Source of the DNA: Platanthera guangdongensis
Lineage: Eukaryota; Streptophyta; Magnoliopsida; Asparagales; Orchidaceae
Assembly (NCBI GenBank): GCA_039583875.1
Contig: CM077153.1
Coordinates: 111,720,568 to 111,784,567, forward strand
Length of the DNA stretch: 64,000 nucleotides
Reading direction: 5' to 3'
Shown: piece after piece, positions 55,039-64,000 of the stretch
How positions within the stretch are numbered: the stretch's first letter is position 1
How the letters are laid out: each line of letters opens with the position of its first letter
The notes under the pieces: generated by a model
Told to the model about the DNA's origin: nothing
Seen by the model: the letters and a program-made list of their open reading frames with translations, nothing else
The model's database searches: none
Translations under genes and position numbers: made by a program

Positions 55039-57044
55039 ATGGATGTCATGTCTTTGATGATAGACCGTGATAAGAAATCGGCTGAGAAGAAAAAGAGCAT
55101 GAGCCGGAAACCAGAAGACTCTGACCGACAGCCTGTGGAGAAGATTGAGAAGCCGATTAGTCCAGCAAATTCTGGATCTGAAAAGTGGTCGACGTAGACC
55201 GTTGGCGAATCTTCGCAGGCCGCGACCGATCATAAAGCAGTTTCGAAGGATGCGAACAATCCGGAAGCGGTTTCGAAGGCTGCTCCACTAAAAACCGAGA
55301 CTGCCAAATCCTTTGAGTTAATTTACTCTCCATTGGGTGAACTGCTCTTAAAAATAGGTGAGACAGAGGAGAAAAGCGTTGAATCTGGCAAGCCGCACGA
55401 ATTACCGGCCAAGGTCGACCTAGTCGTTGTTGATGACAACGAGCCGGAGAAGACGCTGGAGGCCGCGCGGTCTTTGGCTGAAAAGAGAAAGCAGACAAAA
55501 ATGGTAGTCGGCTCCTTGAAACGGTAGAGGAAAAGGAGGGAGACCCGTGATGAGGAAAGCGCGGAAGATGCAGGCCAGAAACCGGAATGTTTCCGTAAAG
55601 ACCGGAGAGGCTAGTCTTCAACATATGCTGCGGGCAAGAGAGGTACCCAAGAGTCCGTCCACACCATATTCCAAACCAAACGAGACGGTGGATGTATCCC
55701 CGGCTAGCGATTCGATTAGTGACATCCTCAAAGGCATGGAGACCTTGTAGCAGCAGTATAAGCTATTGACGACCCCAACAGCTTCTGAAGAGGTCGACCT
55801 CCCCAAAGTCGAAGTCACTGGAGAGAAGCTTGGCGGGCCGGCCTCCGCGGTTTCTGAAGAAATCAAAAAATTGAAACTTCGAGAGAAGATAAGGAGATGA
55901 AGAAGCTGATCGCTGGGAAACCGGTGACGACCGCACTTTCTCTTCTGCACGGTAAACATGGGGAAGTTAAGCTAAATGTAAAATTCTACAAGTCGCCGTC
56001 AAGGAAGAAGGGGGCGAACACAATTTTAAATCCACCGACCAACTTTTTCCTGACCACGGCTCAACTGAAAAGTCGAGCTAAAGAAGTCGAGTGGCTATGG
56101 AAAGAAAAGCTAAAGCAGATAGTTCCCGAATGATTTAGGCGGCCAGTGTTTAGATACCATATCGCGGCCTCTGAAGGAGATAAATGCAAAACTGGCGGTC
56201 TTATCCTACCGATTTCCTTGCAAAAAGGTCAAAACTATCCGACCGAATCTGACTGCGAGTTATCTTCTGCAGGTGAACCAGAAGCAGCGTTGAAGCTGGG
56301 CGACTTGACATCCTTCTTCCCCATGCTTCCGCTGCCTCTGCCAAGTGTTCACGACTAAAAAATGGACGAGTTCCAAAAGGAGGTTGACATATTGCAGTCG
56401 GCTATGAGGGCACACGCCGAAGCACAGCGGATTAGGGAGGAGGAACAGCGGGCTGCCCTGGAGGCCGCTGAGAGAAGGATTCAAGAGTTGTAGACCATCT
56501 TGGAGCAAGAGCCCACGAGGTTGCAGTCCGCGCTGGAGCAAGAGACCACAAGGTTGCACTCCACGCTGGAGGCCTCTGAGGGGAAGATAGTAGAGATGCA
56601 TGCCGCGTTAGAGCAAGAGAGGGCTGATAAACAGGATATGCAAGCACAAGTGTTGACGACTGGACGACTTGAGAGAGAGAGAGAGAAGAGATTTGATGCC
56701 TTGAGGGAAAAGACCAAGGTCCGTCAGCAGAGGCCGACGGAAATCAGCGGCCTGCACCAGCGACTTCTGGGAAGTTACCGGAAATAGGCCGCCCGGCTCT
56801 TGGTGAGGCTTCAAATCCGCCAGAGGTCGCGACGGTCAGGCAGGCCACATGTTCTAGCGGGCTAGAAGCTCGGGCTCTTCAAATGGTTCCATTTTCCAGA
56901 GTGGAGAGCGACGCCGCGCGGGTTCACCGGTCTCTGCATTCACTTCACCATCTGGTTAGCCAGGTGTACGCTATGATAGTACAGACCGGTGACCAGGTCG
57001 CGCGAATAGGGCGAGAGGGACAGGAGGGCGATAAGCATGGATGA
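55039..57044 (+). pseudogene. Element C antisense gene 1 (aORF1), coiled-coil protein, broken
   Basis: From ATG 55039 (MDVMSLMIDRDKKSAEKKKS). Blocks: KSFELIYSPLGELLLKIGET, KKLIAGKPVTTALSLLHGKH, LTTAQLKS, GEPEAALKLGDLTSFFPML, then a long coil rich in Glu, Leu and Arg (56360-56700; heptad-like repeats ALEQE / TLEASE). The tail HSLHHLVSQVYAMI aligns with INVIHHHLYRVYSEI of element A, ending at 57042-57044. Stops and frameshifts occur near 55195, 55526, 55611, 55749, 56130, 56357 and 56785. Same gene order as in D, A and F. Confidence 0.7.
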
Positions 57045-57460
57045 GCGACTTTAGAGATAAGCCGCGTGAATGATTTGAACATTGTGTTGTAAAATATTTT
57101 TCTTCTGGATGCTGGACAATTTGGTCGCTTGTGAACAATTGTTGTATGTTTGTTATTCTGCGAACTATTTGCGGTTTATGCGGTCTGTATTTTATGAACA
57201 CCATATATGTGCTTTGCTCCGAAATATCCAAGTACAGGGTCTGAGCCGTGCGGTCTAGAGAACAGATCGCCGGCTTGAAAGTATAATTTTCACATGCTCT
57301 TCCATGAAAATATTCTAAGTGTAGGAACTTGGTCGCGCGGACTAACGAACAGAACTGTTGTTTGACCTTGACATTAATCTGTATTTCCTGCAGGTTGAGG
57401 TCATGTTGCTTGATATCTAGCTACAATTTGACGTTGAGTACTGTACTTTCTTTGGTTTTC
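57045..57460. other. Element C intergenic region aORF1-aORF2
   Basis: Noncoding; homologous to 18963-19378 of F. GCGGTC and CGCGCGG words recur. Confidence 0.6.
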
Positions 57461-57470
57461 TATAAATAGA
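57461..57470 (+). promoter_or_regulatory. TATA box of aORF2 in element C
   Basis: TATAAATAGA, 45 bases upstream of the first ATG; a second in-frame ATG lies at 57527. Confidence 0.65.
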
Positions 57471-57505
57471 GACGATTCCTGAGGTTTCTACACAAGAAAA
57501 AGAAG

Positions 57506-59319
57506 ATGCGGGAAAAATCCAAGTCGATGCGGTCTGACAAGGCTACCGCGATCATGACTGATGTGGCTTCTGCATTTCACTCTGCAGACTACAAGTAATG
57601 CTGGCTTACCCAAGCCGAGCTAGATTACTTTGTGAAGAAGCATTTGCAGGACAACCCGCTAGTCGCGCGGCTTCCGCTGTAGGACGAGAGAATCAACACT
57701 TCCAACGCCAACCAAATCACTGTCCCCATCGATCATTTTGACTGCAGCTTCCGCATCCCAGTCATGATGGAAGCGGTGGCGATTTTCGACCACTATAGCA
57801 TAGTTCCCGGACAACTGCCGCCGAACTCTATAGACGTCATTTATAGTTTCATATCATACATGAGGTCGGAGAGAGTCCAATTCTCCATGAAACTGTTCCG
57901 TGAGTGCTTCTCGGTGGGGTCTATCCCGGACTCCGGGACGAAGATCTTCCGGGGGCACCTCTACTTTGGCTGTAGGGGATTGCAGGTCGTCAATCTGGCG
58001 AACAAAATCCCAAACTGGTCAGAGAGGTACCTCATCTTTGAGGGAAGCCTAGGGTTGCTGCCCGTCAACTAGAAAATTCGGGATGAGGCCACCTTCGGGA
58101 GCAGCGGGCTGGACAACATGGAGAAGGAGGTGTACAACTTAATCAAGGGGGAGCGGCTTGACGTGAATCATTACATTCCACTGCTACCGTCCTTGGAAGG
58201 AATCGAGGCGGGGGACAGTAAGTTCAAAACTGACTGAACTGAACTTTTAGCCGTAGGGCCTGTGAACTGACTTCTCACTTTGTCTTCACAGCTGCTGTGG
58301 TGGTCCCGCTTAACAAGCTGCAGACGCCTAGCAGTTTGACTCTGACTCAAAGAGAGAAGCGCGCCAGGAAGGCCAAGCCGTAGCTGGCTGAGGAAGAGGA
58401 GGAGTCAGCTTCCTCCGACGAGTTCACGCTGCAAGGAATGGGCAGTGGCTTGAAGGATGTCTGCGGCAATCCGACCATGCTGTGGAGTCCGGACGGCGAG
58501 TCTGTGAAGGTCTCCACCGCCCTCCCCTATTGGGGGAGGGAAAACGTAAGCCGCCACTTAACCGTTGTTTGCTCCGCGCTGTACGGCAAGTGCAACTTGA
58601 AGGCACTGCGCAGAGACCCTGAAGACGACCTGACGCGGTTATCCGCGCAGGTCGGGGCAAGGTGCTTTGTAATGAACCACTTCATGGGCCTTGCCTACAA
58701 GAATCTAATGAAAGACAAGAGCGGCCTGGGGAGGCAATTAGAGGAGAAAGAAGAAGAAATAAAATGATTGAATGAGAAGGAATCAGTAAGTTATCCCTGA
58801 TATTCGTGCGGTTACAATTATGAAACCGCGTGGTCTAACCTTTCAAATCTCTTGCAGGCAATGTACGATCCAGCCAACTCGGTCTTCCAAGACAACATCT
58901 TCCCATAGGTCGTCCAGGGGATCGATGGAGTGCTTAACCACCTCCGAGACCTTGGCGGCATAGCGGCCGGATTCACCGACTTTACCTGCGCCGACATATA
59001 CCCCACCTTGAGAAAGAAGGTCGCCGCTGTCTACAGATCGGTCAAAGGTAAGGGCAAGGTCGGTGAAGATGAAGGCGAAGATGAGGAAGAAGATGAGGAA
59101 GGCGAAGAGGAGGAAGACAGTGAGAAAAGCTGGAGCGAGGGCGCTTCAACCGAGACCAGCGGCCAGGCTTCGGAGACCGGGTGGACTGATCCCGCAGATT
59201 CTGGCGGCTCGGGCGGCTCAAAAACTAGCAGCAGTGGCTACTCTGAATCCCCAGTCGACATCGACGTTGGTGGTGATTCAAGTCCACCGGCGGCTAAAAA
59301 ACTCAAGCTGGGCGATTAG
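57506..59319 (+). pseudogene. Element C antisense gene 2 (aORF2), three exons, broken by stops
   Basis: Exons 57506-58217 (712), 58292-58785 (494) and 58858-59319 (462); introns of 74 and 72 bases with GTAAGT donors and TTCACAG and TTGCAG acceptors; phases (1, then 0) equal those of A and D. Exon 1 keeps ITVPIDHFDCSFRIPVMMEA, GQLPPNSIDVIYSFISYM and NKIPNWSERYLIFEGSLGL, clearly homologous to element A. Exon 3 ends in EDEEEDEEGEEEEDSEKSW and a Ser/Gly-rich tail. Stops lie near 57598, 57680, 58070, 58381, 58765 and 58907, yet no frameshift disturbs the exon lengths. Confidence 0.8.
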
Positions 59320-60330
59320 GAAAATTTTATTTTTAACTTGTATTTTAAATTTTTTGGAAACCGGCGGTATGATTTTGTAAACCACATAGTTAGATATTTG
59401 TAACCCTTTCTGAAATAGAAATGAAAGAAAACTTTACCTTTGATGTGTCCTGTTTTATTTTTCGTTTTTCTTACTTGCATTAGTTTGCACTGTCTCAGTG
59501 TAACTTCCGATTTAATAGACAGTTACTATGCAAACCGGTCTGAGATCATAATCAAATCCGGAGATTCTGCGGTCTGCGACTTCAATAAATCTATCCGCAA
59601 GAAAGAAAGAAATTCCTACGGCTTATTCTGAGAATACACATTGACAATAAGCCGCGCGGCTAACGTTTTAACCGCCAAAAGCCTTAATGAAGAAATAGAG
59701 TTATCTGCTGGGAAGAGAAAAATGCTTGCGGTTTAATTGAAAATAAACAATGACGAACAAGCCGCGCGACTAATAACTTTAGCCGCCTAAAAGCTTTAAT
59801 AATGACATATATGTTTGCGGCTAGGGCGAACTTTGATGCAGATCGCGTTTTGATGCAAGAGACTTAAGGATAGAGAAAAATAATTTGCGGCTTCTGATAT
59901 GATCATGCAAGCCGGTAATCAGAGATACTTCCTAGCCTGCAAATAAGTCGCCTGATAGTAGACACCAAACCAATACTAATTTTGTGGTGGCAAGTCGTAG
60001 GTTGACTAGTATAATTGATACCATAAGCCGGCGGACTAATGCCAAGAATTAACTGCCAGAAATAGGTCGGCCGACTTCCCGAGTATATGAATAATAAACC
60101 GACAGATTGGCATATACAGGCCGAATAAGATAAGTCAGAATAAGTAACCGCGCGGTCTGTGAAGTCAATTATATAAATTGGCACAGGACGCTTAATAAAA
60201 CCGCAAGATAGCGGATAGGTCCAGGTTTACTTGCAAGAGCAGACGGAGCTATGTGCTTATATGTCAATGTGGGCAGGTGCGTGAGGCATTGCTTTCCACA
60301 CAAAGAACACATAAGCGGGATTAAAATTCT
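59320..60330. other. Element C spacer downstream of aORF2
   Basis: Noncoding; inverted homologue of 62943-63694 (B) and 16199-17103 (F). Contains CCGCGCGG palindromic words near 59655, 59762 and 60150. Confidence 0.6.
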
Positions 60331-60464
60331 TAATATCCGCGACCGATGTCAAGCGGGACAAGTACGTAATGTCTGCGACAAATGTCAAGCGGGACAAGTA
60401 CGTAATGTCTATGACTTATGTCAAGCAGAATTTCCACTACACATCTGCGACTAATGTCAAGCGG
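60331..60464. repeat. Four 36-bp tandem repeats (element C)
   Basis: The CAAGCGGGA or CAAGCAGAA core stands at 60350, 60386, 60422 and 60458, spacing exactly 36. Same consensus as F and B, inverted. Confidence 0.9.
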
Positions 60465-60769
60465 GATGTGGAGGGTTTAAGAATGCAAAGGCATTTTGCC
60501 TCCATATGAATGTATATTAATATCAAAAGTAAAGCAGAGAAATAAGCTTCAAATTGAAGATGATACTTGTTTGTCGTTAAGGATATAGCAAAATGATATA
60601 TGCTCGAAGCTTGACTATGCCCCATTAATACCAATTGTCAAGGGGAGTCTATATATTATTCCAATCTTAAGCATTTTTATGATAGAGAAAAAGGAAGTCC
60701 CTGCTTGAACCATTGAGTAAGCCAGATAAGGATGTCTTAGAAAATCACTAAATGACAGTCTTGTAGCTT
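60465..60769. other. Element C spacer between repeats and gag end
   Basis: Noncoding; matches 53347-53622 of B in inverse orientation. Confidence 0.55.
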
Positions 60770-61924
60770 CCCAGCTCTTGCAAGTTGATCAGCTAACTCT
60801 CGGAGAGCCATGTAATCTTCTGCCAGATGACCAACATCTCTATGATATTTGCAAAAAAGCACTTCATTTCGATATTTGATTTTAGATTTCATACATCGAG
60901 GCCTTTTGACTCAGGCATTTCTTGAAAAATCATTAGGAGGTCTTCCATAGTAATTTTAAATTTAACATATCTGTTTGAACCTTTTTCATGCTTTAGAGTT
61001 TTCGGACACGAAGATGTGGCTGGATGTGCATTTATAAACTCAGACGACTCATTCTTCTGAGGAGGTAATATAGGCCTATCCTGAGGAAGAGGTGGAGACT
61101 TGCAATTTTTAACTTGCGAAACATTTTGGGAGGAAATAGGTTGCTGATCACCAGAAGTCCCCTGAGTTTGTTTAGTCATCTGATTCAAAAATGAGATATA
61201 CATTTATTTGCTTCTTCACCCATTATGAAATTATTAACGATTTCAATAAGATCTCCATAAGTTTTGGAGTCCTTTTTAGTGAGCTTAAATTTCAGAGGGC
61301 CTCTCGAAGTCCATTCACGAAAGCATATAAGTAACAATCTTGATGGACACTACAAACATCGAGAACTTCCTTTTGGAACCGGTGAACGAAGTCCGGATTA
61401 GACTCGTCAATTCCCTGCTTGATTTGGAAGAGAGCTCCAACGTTTCTTTTCCGCTTGTTATAAGAAGTAAACCTTGAAATTAATTGACTTCGAAGATCTT
61501 TAAAACTGGTAATCGATCGAGGTGGCAGACTATAGAACCATTCCCTTGCAATATCGCCAAAAGATATAATAAGAAGTTTGAATTTTATTCCGTTTGACAC
61601 ATTTCTTAGTGAAATAGCTGATTCAAAGGCTTCTAAATGAGAAAACGGATAATCACATCCGGAATATTCCGGGAGATGTGGTACTCTGAAATCATCGGAG
61701 ACAGTATCCCAACGAATTCGGTCAATGAATAGAGACGAGACTTCATCTTCTTCATAACAACATTCACTTGCAATAGGTTTTGGCGCGTGTTCAACCCAAC
61801 TGGGAGAAAACTTGTTACCATTGTCAAGGGCCCCATCACTAAAATATGAACAATCTTGAACTTCCGAAAGATCAGTAGTAGTTGACAAGAAATTAGATTC
61901 ACTATGTCCCTTTGCAGGATTCAT
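60770..61924 (-). pseudogene. gag: Element C gag (broken)
   Basis: Minus-strand ATG at 61924 opens MNPAKGHSESNFLSTTTD. The frame is open for 210 codons through DIAREWFYSLPP and VHRFQKEVLDVCSVHQDCY to 61292. A frameshift follows; then 61203-60889 continues the gene. The zinc-knuckle region is traceable near 60850 but the last Cys has become Tyr. Pol is absent. Confidence 0.82.
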
Positions 61925-62202
61925 TTTGAACAGGAGAATATAACAAAACTCTACTTAGAGACCGTCGACCAGTTGCGGCTTGAACTGGCGGCTAGACAAT
62001 GAGACAAGCAGATAGGAAGACCGGCAGAAAAGCTAGAGGGTAGAACGATAGGTTCCACAGTGTTGGAGGCAGGCTGAAATCCTTAGCGGGCGAAGTCGCG
62101 GCCTGCTCGACAGGCCACCGAGCTCTAGAAGCTAGGGTGATCTGACCTAACTAGACCGCTGATTTCATCGACTAGTCGAGGTCTGAAGGTCGCGTGTTAA
62201 CT
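61925..62202 (-). promoter_or_regulatory. Element C leader
   Basis: In element orientation it starts GTTAACACGCGACCTTCAG, identical to A over these 19 bases. Noncoding. Confidence 0.5.
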
Positions 62203-62942
62203 GTTGATGGACAAAAAGGGAAAGGGAGCCGAGCACCACCTGCTAATGGTTCGAGAACCGAGGAAAGGAAGGGAAAAGAGGGTACTATCGAGTAGTTGTT
62301 TACTAGCAGTTGTAGCTGAGGGACAGAAGAAAGAGAGGCCACTGGTAGCGGCAACAACAGAGTTCGCCCGCCGAGGAATAAATGCCACTCCTGCGACAGA
62401 ATTTTCTTTTATTAAAAGTGAAGTGGTTACAAGAAGGAGAAAAAAGGTAAGCCGGCTGTACAGCAAGTCGTAAGGCACTAGACTTGAGACCGCAGCTCTT
62501 AACAAGCGAGCTCCTTGATACAAGTCAGCGTGCTTTGAGGAGTGCACCCTCCCCCTATTTATATGCTCGGGGGGCCTGCCCAAACGGACAAGGCTAACGT
62601 TATCGGCTGCCCGTGGTACAGGAGAACCGAGCAGAGGTGAGGGGAAGAAAATGAACAAAAAAGGAGAAAGGAGAAAGCCGCAAGGCCTGGCGGATTCCTC
62701 CCGGCGAGCAGATGGCCTGGTTCCTGGGCCTTGATGCTGAGTCGGGCTGGCGCTGACGGCGGACTGATATGGAGACCGCCCGGCTTCTCTAATGATAAGC
62801 CGACTTGACGTGTGTGGAGGCTAGAAGGCACAGTCTGCCCAGTCTCTGATGATCGGCCGGCTTGACATGCTTGGCGGCTAGAAGAACCAGGCCACCCGGT
62901 CTTGAAAGTTGTGTGAACTGGTCGCGGATTTCGGGTTTAACA
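62203..62942 (-). repeat. Element C 5' LTR (right)
   Basis: 740 bases, TGTTGATGGAC ... GGGTTTAACA; matches the left LTR throughout with scattered substitutions and small indels. Confidence 0.9.
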
Positions 62943-63694
62943 AGACAGTTAATTCTTGACCTTAGTCAGTCGGCTTATGGTATCAATTATCATAGTCAAC
63001 CTACGACTTGCCACCACAAAGCTAGTATTGGTTTGGTATCTACTATCAGGCGATTTATTTGCCGGCTAGGCTGGCTTAAGTATCTCTGATTACCGGCTTC
63101 TATGATCATATCAGAAGCCGCAGATTATCTTTCTCTATCCTTGAGTCTCTTACATCAAAAACACGATCTGCATCAGAGTTCGGCCTAGCCGCAAACATCG
63201 GTTTCATTGTTAGGGCTTTTCAACGGTTAATGTTCTTAGCCGCGCGGCTTATTGGTCGTTGTGTATTTTCAAATAAGCCGCAGGAATTTCTCTCCTCCCA
63301 GCAGATAACTTCATTTCATTATTAAGGCTTTTCAGCATCTAAAGTTCTTAGGTGCGTGGCTTAATGGTCAATGTGTATTTTCAAATAAGCCGCAGGAATT
63401 TCTCTCTTCCTTGCGGATAACTTTATTGAAGTCGCAGAATGCAGAATCTCTGGATTTCATTATGATCTCAGACCGGTTTGCATAATAATAGACTATTAAA
63501 TCGAATGTAATACTAAACCATGCGAACTAATACCAGTAAGAAAAATGATAAAACTTAAACAGCTTACACATCAAAGGTAAAGTTTTCTTTCATTTCAATT
63601 TCAAACAAGGTTATAAAAATCTAACCGCACGGTTAACAAAAATAGGCTGCTGGTTTCAAAAAGATTTCAAAATACAAGGTAAATTTGAAATTTA
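62943..63694. other. Element B spacer downstream of its aORF2, with a ~112-bp duplication
   Basis: Continuation of B after C. A segment occurs twice in tandem at about 63213-63324 and 63325-63436 (GGCTTTTCA ... GCAGATAACTT / GGCTTTTCA ... GCGGATAACTT). Element F has one copy (16733-16835). Confidence 0.75.
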
Positions 63695-64000
63695 CTAATC
63701 CGATGGTTTGAGCTTCTTAGCCGGAGGGGAACTTGAATCGCTGCCACCGTCGACGTCAATGGGAGTTTTCGAGTAGCCGCTGCTGCTAGTCGTAGAGCCG
63801 CTCGAGCCACTAGAAACCGCGGGATCAGTCCGCGCGGTCTCCGACGCTTGGTCGCTGGTCTCGGTAGAGGAGCCCTCGTTCTACTTTTCTGGCCGCATTC
63901 TTCCTCGACGTCTACCTGCTCTTCGCCCGCATATTCGCCTTCATCTTCACCATCATCTTCACCTACCTTACCCTTACCCTTGGTCGCTCGGTAGACAGCA
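63695..64000 (-). pseudogene. Element B antisense gene 2 (aORF2), last exon only, runs off the window
   Basis: Minus strand; the stop TAG is at 63697-63695. The acidic tract (GEDEGEYAGEEQVDVEEE) and the Ser-rich tail with SGYSKTPIDVDGG match exon 3 of C and F. A frame change near 63880 separates the acidic tract from the tail. The rest lies beyond the right edge. Confidence 0.75.

Larger units (their letters stand above)
54108..62942 (-). mobile_element. Element C: complete pol-less Tat-type element, minus strand
   Basis: 8835 bases with LTRs at 54108-54843 and 62203-62942. On the minus strand: leader, gag and four 36-bp repeats. On the + strand: aORF1 and aORF2. The flanks ATTCA/AGACA match at three of five bases, so the target duplication is weak. 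The LTRs differ at roughly a tenth of positions by eye, so C is clearly older than A. Confidence 0.9.
37895..64000 (+). mobile_element. Element B: pol-less Tat-type element hosting A and C, runs off the window
   Basis: Without its two insertions it holds: 5' LTR (37895-38070 and 51389-51888), leader, gag (52165-53346), six 36-bp repeats, spacer (53839-54107 and 62943-63694) and the start of minus-strand aORF2 (63695-64000). The organisation equals element F. It lies in the integrase of element G. Confidence 0.88.

Noticed and set aside
1..64000. Host genes, tRNA or rRNA genes
   Set aside because: Every coding signal found belongs to a retroelement; no tRNA cloverleaf or rRNA segment was recognised by eye.

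Overview
The window is a block of nested LTR retrotransposons from a flowering-plant nuclear genome. Plant origin follows from the element types: Tat-lineage Ty3/gypsy with an extra archaeal-type RNase H, SIRE-like Ty1/copia, Athila-like LTRs and a chromovirus. I see no host gene, rRNA, tRNA gene or CRISPR array. The species cannot be named from the sequence.

Layout. (1) 1-12413: element D, + strand, a Tat-lineage element resembling the Retand type. It carries gag-pol, five 138-bp tandem repeats, two genes on the opposite strand (aORF2, aORF1) and the 3' LTR. Its 5' LTR lies just left of the window. (2) 12585-13727: element E, the decayed RT/RNase H of an older Tat element. (3) 13728-23701: element F, a pol-less relative of D, inserted in E. 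Its 3' LTR is split by an Athila-like solo LTR (21634-23270) and then cut by a truncated minus-strand chromovirus (23702-27380). (4) 27380-28366: a lone Tat-type LTR; 28367-28990: a copia gag fragment. (5) 29923-37894: element G, a SIRE-like copia element whose long LTR holds an array of about 15 small hairpins; it is split by a 3.0-kb Athila-like solo LTR (33280-36281). (6) 37895 to the window end: element B, a pol-less Tat element inserted in the G integrase. (7) 38071-51383: element A, a complete minus-strand relative of D inserted in B's 5' LTR with target duplication CTCAG and LTRs about 2% apart. (8) 54108-62942: element C, a complete minus-strand pol-less element inserted in B.

The most interesting system is the antisense gene pair carried by every Tat element here. 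aORF1 is a coiled-coil protein; aORF2 resembles the 'putative gypsy type transposon' family. Both are encoded opposite to gag-pol, in the 3' third of the element, and each has its own TATA box. aORF2 is a three-exon gene with 68-74-bp introns. Exon lengths are identical in the two pol-bearing copies (676/521/510) and nearly identical in the pol-less copies (712/494/462). In element A, aORF2 is uninterrupted (568 codons) while gag, pol and aORF1 carry several stops. The pol-less family (F, B, C) kept gag and the antisense pair and lost pol, so it is probably mobilised by the pol-bearing family (D, A).

A second unexplained signal is lexical: each retroelement family is studded with its own short word and its reverse complement. 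Examples are GCGGAC/GTCCGC in D and A, and GTTGAGTG/CACTCAAC in the G LTR.
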